Positions 57,833 through 64,000 of a stretch of DNA of 64,000 nucleotides are shown here, in pieces. This DNA comes from Pseudoxanthomonas sp. SE1 (GTDB lineage Bacteria > Pseudomonadota > Gammaproteobacteria > Xanthomonadales > Xanthomonadaceae). Location: positions 2,781,001 through 2,845,000 of the forward strand of contig NZ_CP113783.1 in the NCBI RefSeq assembly GCF_029542205.1, read 5' to 3'. The notes below the pieces were generated by a model, which searched no databases, was not told the DNA's origin, and worked only from the letters and a program-made list of their open reading frames with translations. A program made the translations under genes and the position numbers. How positions within the stretch are numbered: position 1 is the stretch's first letter; the number at the start of each line of letters is the position of its first letter.

Positions 57833-60800
57833 TAGAAAACCTTCACGTTATCTTTCCCAAGAAGTTTTTCGGAAAGCTTTATCGCTGCATCTGGCGTCCC
57901 ACGTTCAAAGAAGGCTTGAGCGCGAACACCTCTATTGGCGGCCTCTTCTGAGTAAATCCTAAGGACGCGACCTAAATTGCCTAAGTTACCGGCTTTCGCA
58001 GCCCCCCCTACGGCGATCAGATCACCCACGCCAGAGATTACGTCAATATCTGTTGACCCTAGAGTCTTACTTGTTATTTTTTCACCAGAAACGGCACCGT
58101 TCGTAAGGCGAGCAACAATCTGTTCTCTAGCCTCTCCTATCGCTTGCTTGCCGGCGCCAATCGAGCGCCCACCGCCGCGCCGAAAGAGCGAACTCAACAT
58201 CCCCTTTGCGGTGCTAACGGTTGGACCACCAGAACCAGGATACTGGAGAATGTCGTGCTCAAATGCATCCCAACAAGATCCACCACAAAACCAGTCTACG
58301 AAGCTCGGCCCCTGTTTGGGCGGCGGTCGAGCTCCCGACCGCTTGTACTCATTCTCCAAGTCTCTTGATTGTCTGCCATCAGAATCAACGAATCTATATG
58401 GGTTATTGTTCGCATATCTATACCGATTGAACATTCCCACTGGACTTTCATAAGCCATCACCGGATCAACCGACAGGAACAACCCCACCTGCGGGTCGTA
58501 GTACCGCTGCTGCATGTACGTCAGCCCGGTGGCTGCATCCTGCACATGCCCCGTGTACCCCGGCCCGTCCTTGAGCGTGCTGTTCACCAGTTGCCCATAA
58601 GGCTCGTACTCGCTGGTCTCGACGATGGCCTTGGCTGCATCCGTCACCGCAATCGGCGTGCCCAGCGCATCGGTGTGCTGGTACTTCACCGTGACCGTCG
58701 TTCCACCCGACATGGGCAGCTCGCGCAGGGCCACCAGGCTGCCACCGAGATAGATGTAGTTCGTCTTCCGATTGTTGCGCGCATCGTGCGAGTACATCAC
58801 CTGACCGGACTGGCTGTACTGCCATACCGAGTAGTTGGTGGTCCGACTTTCCACCCGGCGACCATGCCCGTCGTACAGGTATTTCTCCTTGCCCGGCACT
58901 TCCCGCAGCCGGTTGCCGTAGGTGAACGAATACAACTGCCCATTCTTGTTGGCCAGGTTGCCCTGCGGGTCGTACCCAAGTCCCACCACCGTGGCCCCAC
59001 CGACGGTGTTCTTGATGTTGCCCAGACGGTTGTTCGTGTCGTAGACGTAGGTATGGTCACGCGCCAGACTGCCGCCAGTCACCTTCAACGATGTCAGGTT
59101 GTCCAGCGCGTTGTACCCGTAGCTGGCGGTGCCGAACATGCTGGACGTGGTCTGGATCAAGCGGTCCAGACCGTCGTAACTCATGCCGCGGGTCTGCCGC
59201 GCACCGGCAAGGTAGTCGGTAATGCTGCCGACATTGCCATTGGCGTCATACGTGTAGCCCAGATCCAAGGGCTTGCTACTGCCTATCACGTCCGTGCTGC
59301 GTGCCGGCAACTGGCGTGCGTTCTGGGTCATCGTGTGCACGATGCCGTTGCCATAGGTGAACTGCTTGATCGCCCCGTTGGGGTAGTAGCTGCCCCCAGT
59401 GGCATAGGTGCCGGCTTGCGTAGATTGCCCTAGCGCGTTCGGCGCATAGGAGACGCTCTGCCCGTCCGGATACGACTGGGCGCTCAGATGCCCATTGGCG
59501 TTGTACGTATAGCCCAGGCCCCACGTATACCAGCCTGTCTGGCCCGAGGTTTCGAAGGTAAGCAAACGCCGCCTGTTGTAGGTATAGGCATTCACGACGG
59601 GATAGGCATTGCCGGTTTCGTTATAGGTCGTGATACCAGAAGGCAGACCATCGGGCGTGTAGGTCCAGCTCTGGTTGCCCCGACCATCCGGGAAGGTAAG
59701 GGTCTTGATCCGGTTGCGGGCATCGTAGGTGCGGTCAGTGCGTCGCGCGGCGACCGGGGCACTGGTACCCGCAGCTTCGCAAGCCTGACCGGCCGGGAGC
59801 CCGGCCGCGCTCCACAAGACGTTGCCAGCACCGTCGTAGCCCATCAGCGTGGCGCCTGTCTCTGGCTCCACCGAGCGGCATAGCTCCTGGTGGGCGTTGT
59901 AGGCATAACTGCGTGTCAACGAGACGGTATTGGCGTTGTTCCGCTTCCGGATGGAAAGTGGCTTGCCGAACACGTCGCGGGTGATGTCGACTGCCGCGCG
60001 CTCGGGCTTGTTCTGCGCCAGGTCGATCAGCACCGGGAGCTCATAGTTGGGCTGATCGAACATCTGATAACGGGTGACCGTCTGGGTTCCGCGGGGATCC
60101 GTCACGCGGGTGTAGGGGCCTGCGCTGTCGCCGGAGTAGGTCGTCAGCGTCGTCAGGGCTCCAAGTTCGCTGTCCTGACTGACCGAGGTGGTGCGTCCCA
60201 GTGCGTCGTACTCTTTCCAGGTGCCGGTCGTCAGCGCATCGGTCGCGCCGGGATACGAGGCGAACGTGACCCGGCCGTCATGGTCGTAGGTGAACCGCTG
60301 GAACCGCTTGGTCAGAGTTTCAGTCGTCGTATTGGTCGCATCCAGCTCCTTGGTGACCAGCGGACGCCACAACGCATCGAAGTAGGTGATCTTGCGAGCG
60401 TTGCCGGTGCTGATCGTCTGTCGCCAATGGCCAGCTGGGATGCCGTACTCGGCGACTGCGACCTGCTGAAAGTCAAAGGCTGTCGGATTCCATTCATCCG
60501 TGCCACATATTGCCGGCGAGATCTTGCCCATCGAAGGATAGGTCACGCGGGAAAGGCGTCCCATCTGATCGTACTGATAACAAGTTGGAAAGCCAGCCTC
60601 GTTCCTCAAGAGCTCGATCAGGCCAAGATCGCTTACCACAGCAGAGAGAATCGCACCAGATGGCGATTCATCGGTGGCGGGAAACTGAATAGTTTGTGGG
60701 ATTCCACGTTTCCAGTTGCTGAGTGTAGTGATGTTGTCGTTGCCGTCCTTGACCGTCTTGAGTGTGCCGCGCTGGCCCGTGGATATCGCAGCTGCCGTCT

Positions 60801-62796
60801 CATAGGTCAACGTTTGCACCTGCTTGCCGAACAATGTATAGGTCAATGGCAATGCATAGATGGCATCGTAGGTGCTCTCATTCTCCACCGTACCGGAGGA
60901 ACCACATCCGAGCGGCGGCAAGCCTGTCGGTGCGACACATTTGATCTGCGCGACCTGTCCTAATACCCACTTCGCTGTATTGTCAAAATAGGAAATAGTG
61001 TCTGATCGCGATGCCGATGGCCCAGAGCGCGTCACGCTAGTTGGCCGCGCGAATGAGTCAAAATTCGTAACGGTACGCTGGAACGTGCTTCCGTCCTGAG
61101 TGATCGCTGTACCAGAAGTGACGCTATACGATTCACCAGTATGGTCGCAGCTGTAACAGGGATCACTGCCGACAGAGGCAGGAAACCAAGGCTGGGAATT
61201 CGCCGCCACAAAGGTCTCAGTGACGACGCGAGTCTGCGTTTGGTTTGAGCCTGTAGCTGTCGAACTGATCAGACCTTCTTGTGCGCCATACTTCTTGATT
61301 AGTGTATAGCTCGTCCATGTGCCGTCATTTGCCGCAACAGTGGTAACTTTGGTCGTAGGGCACGTAGAGGAAGTACAGGCGTCCGCGTATGACCACCCCG
61401 AGGGGCTCAACCTACCATCTTCATATGAGTAGTCCCATTCAATAGCGCCATCTATACCCGGTCCATGCAAACGCTTCTTTGCAAGCGAGATCGCGTCAAC
61501 TACTTGCGAATAGGCGGCATAGCTACCGCCATTAGGGATCATCACGCACGAGCGAGGCACATGGGAGCGACCGTGCCTCCATTGCACGAACGTAAAGGTC
61601 CCGACGGCACCTGATGGCGATGTCATCGAGCCAGTTGAAGAACCACCAAAAGAGCCTGGTGCAGATGGACCAGTGCAGTCGCTGTACAGGGACCCCACCA
61701 CCAGCCTGCGCTGAACTGCGCTCAGATCGAAAATCCAACTACTGCCGTCAGGCTGATCAACTCGATTGAGAGCCGAGCCGTAATCGCTACTGGCACTAAC
61801 ATAGCTATATATCCATGTGCGTTCATTAGCAGTCGCAGTAGCGATTCTTCCGGAAGCATCATAGATAAACGAGATTGTTCGCCCGTCATTTGATTGTATG
61901 GAAGCTATACGCTCAGGGTGCGAACTGTCATACGTATAGGTGACATAGTTACCAAAACGATCTTCTACTCGCGTTGGAAGCCACCAATATTCACTGCGCG
62001 CCAGTTCCGTATAGCATGCGGGCATAGGAACCGAGCATTGAGTTATGGGCTTCTTCAAAGTCAGCGTGTAAGGAGATGCAACCCTAGCAAGCCAGTCGAA
62101 TCGGTACTTTATTCCCTTAGGTGAAGTGACAACAAATCCTTCACCGGCAATCCCATTGGCCGTCGAACCAACGCAAGAAACAACGTAATTCTTCGCAGTT
62201 GTCCAATAGTACGGACCGCCCTCTGACGGTCGATTACTATTTCCCGGGGCAATAACAACCAAGCGCTGACTACCTATGCCTGGAATGTACAAGTCATTTC
62301 CGGTCCAATATTCAGCACTCGAGAACGCACCAACCCCGCTGCTTGTACCGTATGTGACAGGCGGGGTTGCTTTCATGTGGTCGGAGGTGTCGACCGAGCA
62401 GCGTCGATTGGGGTCGCCAGGCATAGACGATTTCCAACCTGTGCTAGTTGGAAAGATGCCCGAGATCCGCGGAATGTCGGGATACCAATCGCCCAGAATC
62501 CCGCTTCTTATAAGAGACTCAGGCGAATATGCGCGAGCGAACCTAACCGGCAACTCATTGTTTCCTGGAAGGGAAATATCTTCCTGTACAAAGGTAGTCC
62601 GTCCAGTGTAGAGATCAACACTGTCGCCGAAGACGTTTGGACCAAGAGCGGCAATCTGCGATCCGGCTTTAACTTTCTCGGAATAACTATCCCATACATT
62701 GACTTGAGCAATGGCTTCGTCATACATCAGAAAACCGCAAAGCAGGATGAATACGCTAAACCATGTTTTTTGACTTGCAATGACTATAAACTTCAT
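57832..62796 (-). CDS. Secreted RHS/YD-repeat polymorphic toxin with variable C-terminal domain
   Basis: A 1654-residue protein. A Sec-type signal peptide (WFSVFILLCGFLMYDEAIA, cleaved near residue 30) leads a long series of YD repeats such as YTYDSSHPERIASIQ, FTYDHDGRVTFASYP and LGYTYNANGHLSAQ, forming the cocoon-like RHS shell. The conserved RHS core ends near VGLFLSVDPVMAYES and NRYRYANNNPYRFVDSDGR (about 58385-58490). The last ~180 residues are a separate toxin domain containing STDIDVISGVGDLIAVGGAA and FFERGTPDAAIKLSEK, reminiscent of nuclease toxins, family not certain. The ATG at 62796 has AGAAGGGAT before it. Both gene ends are AT-richer than the core. It competes with neighbouring bacteria or acts on target cells. 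Confidence 0.9.
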   Translation of the reverse strand: MKFIVIASQKTWFSVFILLCGFLMYDEAIAQVNVWDSYSEKVKAGSQIAALGPNVFGDSVDLYTGRTTFVQEDISLPGNNELPVRFARAYSPESLIRSGILGDWYPDIPRISGIFPTSTGWKSSMPGDPNRRCSVDTSDHMKATPPVTYGTSSGVGAFSSAEYWTGNDLYIPGIGSQRLVVIAPGNSNRPSEGGPYYWTTAKNYVVSCVGSTANGIAGEGFVVTSPKGIKYRFDWLARVASPYTLTLKKPITQCSVPMPACYTELARSEYWWLPTRVEDRFGNYVTYTYDSSHPERIASIQSNDGRTISFIYDASGRIATATANERTWIYSYVSASSDYGSALNRVDQPDGSSWIFDLSAVQRRLVVGSLYSDCTGPSAPGSFGGSSTGSMTSPSGAVGTFTFVQWRHGRSHVPRSCVMIPNGGSYAAYSQVVDAISLAKKRLHGPGIDGAIEWDYSYEDGRLSPSGWSYADACTSSTCPTTKVTTVAANDGTWTSYTLIKKYGAQEGLISSTATGSNQTQTRVVTETFVAANSQPWFPASVGSDPCYSCDHTGESYSVTSGTAITQDGSTFQRTVTNFDSFARPTSVTRSGPSASRSDTISYFDNTAKWVLGQVAQIKCVAPTGLPPLGCGSSGTVENESTYDAIYALPLTYTLFGKQVQTLTYETAAAISTGQRGTLKTVKDGNDNITTLSNWKRGIPQTIQFPATDESPSGAILSAVVSDLGLIELLRNEAGFPTCYQYDQMGRLSRVTYPSMGKISPAICGTDEWNPTAFDFQQVAVAEYGIPAGHWRQTISTGNARKITYFDALWRPLVTKELDATNTTTETLTKRFQRFTYDHDGRVTFASYPGATDALTTGTWKEYDALGRTTSVSQDSELGALTTLTTYSGDSAGPYTRVTDPRGTQTVTRYQMFDQPNYELPVLIDLAQNKPERAAVDITRDVFGKPLSIRKRNNANTVSLTRSYAYNAHQELCRSVEPETGATLMGYDGAGNVLWSAAGLPAGQACEAAGTSAPVAARRTDRTYDARNRIKTLTFPDGRGNQSWTYTPDGLPSGITTYNETGNAYPVVNAYTYNRRRLLTFETSGQTGWYTWGLGYTYNANGHLSAQSYPDGQSVSYAPNALGQSTQAGTYATGGSYYPNGAIKQFTYGNGIVHTMTQNARQLPARSTDVIGSSKPLDLGYTYDANGNVGSITDYLAGARQTRGMSYDGLDRLIQTTSSMFGTASYGYNALDNLTSLKVTGGSLARDHTYVYDTNNRLGNIKNTVGGATVVGLGYDPQGNLANKNGQLYSFTYGNRLREVPGKEKYLYDGHGRRVESRTTNYSVWQYSQSGQVMYSHDARNNRKTNYIYLGGSLVALRELPMSGGTTVTVKYQHTDALGTPIAVTDAAKAIVETSEYEPYGQLVNSTLKDGPGYTGHVQDAATGLTYMQQRYYDPQVGLFLSVDPVMAYESPVGMFNRYRYANNNPYRFVDSDGRQSRDLENEYKRSGARPPPKQGPSFVDWFCGGSCWDAFEHDILQYPGSGGPTVSTAKGMLSSLFRRGGGRSIGAGKQAIGEAREQIVARLTNGAVSGEKITSKTLGSTDIDVISGVGDLIAVGGAAKAGNLGNLGRVLRIYSEEAANRGVRAQAFFERGTPDAAIKLSEKLLGKDNVKVF

Positions 62797-63425
62797 TTGA
62801 ATCCCTTCTGTAAACAGGAATATCCGTTCGGTTACATACTTAGTTGTATTCGTGAGCAACGAATTACCTGATTATTACGACATTGATCCAACATATTTCA
62901 CAGCGCATTTCCTACATCCATTCCAAGCCGATCAAGCAGTCGCGCGCAACTTTGGCATGCGCTAGCTCAGTCTGGGGCTTGGCTGATTCGGGTGCAGCGC
63001 TAGCTGTAAGGGTGGTCAAGTGCCAGCCATTGGCCGTACCCCGGACGGCAGATGGTTATTGCAACATTTCCCCGCGCTCACACAGCATGACTCCGCGCCA
63101 CCTTCATTCGTCTGAGCCTTCGCTTCCTGGCCTTCCGCGATCCGAAGCTTCATCTTCGAACAGCCAATTCAGCTCATTGCAGTCCAAACCTATTCGCTTA
63201 CCTATTGTCCCCCTTCTGGTAAAACTACACCCAAGAAATCCGTCTTGGAAAGTCGGGAGTGCAGGTAAGCGTATGTAGGTCACTGCTCGCGTCACAGTGC
63301 GGGATGCCTGTATGGAGTGCATCCGCCCGATGCCCCACTTCGGCGCGCTCGGGGCTGCGTTTCCAACGCCGTTCTAGGACTTCCAATGCTCCCAGCGAAC
63401 GCCGCAACCCCTATTCGTACATTGC
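62797..63425. other. Gene-poor spacer between RHS toxin and cassette-like region
   Basis: These 629 bp include the RHS promoter region nearest 62797-62880 (AT-rich) and then mixed sequence with no frame I can support; short frames on both strands lack family features and ribosome sites. It may be a decayed or non-coding cassette. Confidence 0.45.
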
Positions 63426-63559
63426 GTTTAACGACTAGCTGACGAACCCCTTGTCGCTACACGCATTTACCAAACCCTGAACGCACTTGACGCCCGTCAC
63501 ATTCGGGCGGAGGATCGGCTTGGGCGCCGACAGGGGTGAACGCGCCGCATTCGTTAGGG
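63426..63559 (+). mobile_element. attC-like recombination site (imperfect palindrome)
   Basis: The left end GTTTAAC (63426-63432) fits the inverse core R-Y-Y-Y-A-A-C and the right end GTTAGGG (63553-63559) nearly fits the core G-T-T-R-R-R-Y. Inner arms also pair: GAACCCCTTGTCG (63444-63456) with CGACAGGGGTGAAC (63528-63541), leaving one unpaired T, as in attC sites. A further small stem CGCCCG/CGGGCG lies at 63491-63509. The 134-bp length is in the attC range. A gene starts seven bases after the right end, as in integron cassettes. The gap between core and inner boxes is longer than canonical, so this is a candidate. Confidence 0.45.
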
Positions 63560-63566
63560 GCCAGAA

Positions 63567-63773
63567 ATGCGAATTCGGTATCGCAAGCCAAGCTTGAAGA
63601 CTCTCTTGGGCGCGACAGCCGTCAAGAAGAAGCTTAAGCGCGACCTCGGGGTCTATCAGGTCACGCGCGTGCTGAATGCACCCAAGAACGCGAAGCGCCG
63701 GACGAAGCGAGCGATGGGGCTTGAGTCTTCGGCTGCGAAGCTTTTCCGCTTTATCGCGAAGCTATTCAAGTGA
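63567..63773 (+). CDS. Small basic protein, first gene of a cassette-like pair
   Basis: A 68-residue very basic protein (MRIRYRKPSLKTLLGATAVK ... FRFIAKLFK) with no recognised domain or signal peptide. The TTAGGGG of the attC-like right end sits six bases before the ATG and can act as its ribosome site. Similar small basic proteins precede a Ser/Lys/Ala-rich partner in mobile regions, from my recollection of such gene pairs, not a search. Function unknown. Confidence 0.7.
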   Translation: MRIRYRKPSLKTLLGATAVKKKLKRDLGVYQVTRVLNAPKNAKRRTKRAMGLESSAAKLFRFIAKLFK

Positions 63774-63810
63774 CGCTTCCCGACCACCTTGAATATTCCC
63801 CGGAGGATTT

Positions 63811-64000
63811 ATGGCTAAGAACGAGAAGACTTCGACCCATATCGCTTCGAAAGCGTCTGCAGTTCTTCGCAGCCCGAACTCAAGCAAGGCTGCGAAGTCT
63901 ATTGCAGGCAGTGCTTTGGCACAGGCCGGCACCGGCAAGACGACATCCCCCAAGATCGCAACCAAAGCATCAAAAGCACTGGATAGCAATCAAACCGGTA
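63811..64000 (+). CDS. Small Ser/Lys/Ala-rich repeat protein (partial, runs off the window)
   Basis: The open frame from the ATG at 63811 gives 63 residues to the edge. It has a repeated pattern: ASKASAVLRSPNSSKAAKSI, then AGSALAQAGTGKT and TKASKAL, with alternating Ser, Lys and Ala. A strong ribosome site, GGAGGATTT, precedes the ATG. The 37-bp gap to the small basic gene argues that both belong to one unit. Its repeats look like a small conserved hypothetical protein of mobile DNA, function unknown to me. Confidence 0.72.
   Translation, partial: MAKNEKTSTHIASKASAVLRSPNSSKAAKSIAGSALAQAGTGKTTSPKIATKASKALDSNQTG

Noticed and set aside
63104..63322. A 72-residue minus-strand frame in the spacer before the attC-like site
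   Set aside because: No ribosome site, no family likeness and an opposite frame of similar length; not enough to call a gene.

Overview
The window is GC-rich chromosomal DNA of a gammaproteobacterium, most probably Xanthomonadaceae (Pseudoxanthomonas, Stenotrophomonas or Xanthomonas relatives). The support is a lexA-recA-recX-alaS-csrA order with a Xanthomonas-type LexA operator (TTAG-N-TACTAA palindrome), GTAG-headed REP pairs like those of Stenotrophomonas, the ffh-rpsP-rimM-trmD-rplS order, and ubiquinone-type genes (UbiB family, Coq7 family). The genus cannot be settled from sequence reading alone.

Positions 1-29190 form a large exopolysaccharide/capsule locus with genes on both strands. 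It has two Wzx-type flippases, a Wzy/ligase-type polymerase, three glycosyltransferases, a WcaJ-like initiating sugar-phosphate transferase, two polysaccharide deacetylases, an O-acyltransferase, two methyltransferases, a fused Gfo/Idh oxidoreductase-epimerase, a secreted beta-helix protein and a CapK-like adenylate-forming enzyme cut by the left edge. Its unusual part is an activation and amidation set: a stand-alone acyl carrier protein, an AMP-forming acyl ligase and a NadE-like amide synthetase in one tight operon, with an AsnB-like amidotransferase and four GNAT/FemAB-type acyltransferases nearby. I infer that this set decorates the polysaccharide with an acyl or aminoacyl/amide group. 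It resembles parts of exosortase-A-linked clusters, but no exosortase is visible here.

Positions 29448-54790 are conserved housekeeping DNA: tRNA-Arg, tRNA-Ser, csrA, alaS, recX, recA, lexA (self-regulated through a perfect operator over a probably leaderless promoter), a UbiB-family kinase, pncC, a TonB-dependent receptor, mutS, katG, a DUF937 protein, an Hsp15-like S4 protein, the rplS-trmD-rimM-rpsP ribosome operon, a class IV aminotransferase, ffh, a CcsA/YpjD-like membrane protein, a Coq7-like protein and radA. Two REP inverted pairs flank the ffh/ccsA/coq7 block.

Positions 54791-64000 are accessory. They carry an animal-type haem peroxidase with a histone-like tail, tRNA-Thr, a frameshifted remnant of a REP-associated tyrosine transposase, and a 1654-residue secreted RHS/YD-repeat polymorphic toxin translationally coupled to a small putative immunity gene. 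After a non-coding stretch comes an attC-like imperfect palindrome, immediately followed by two small basic genes that look like a mobile gene cassette running off the right edge. The RHS gene has AT-richer ends around a GC-rich core, as expected for module exchange.
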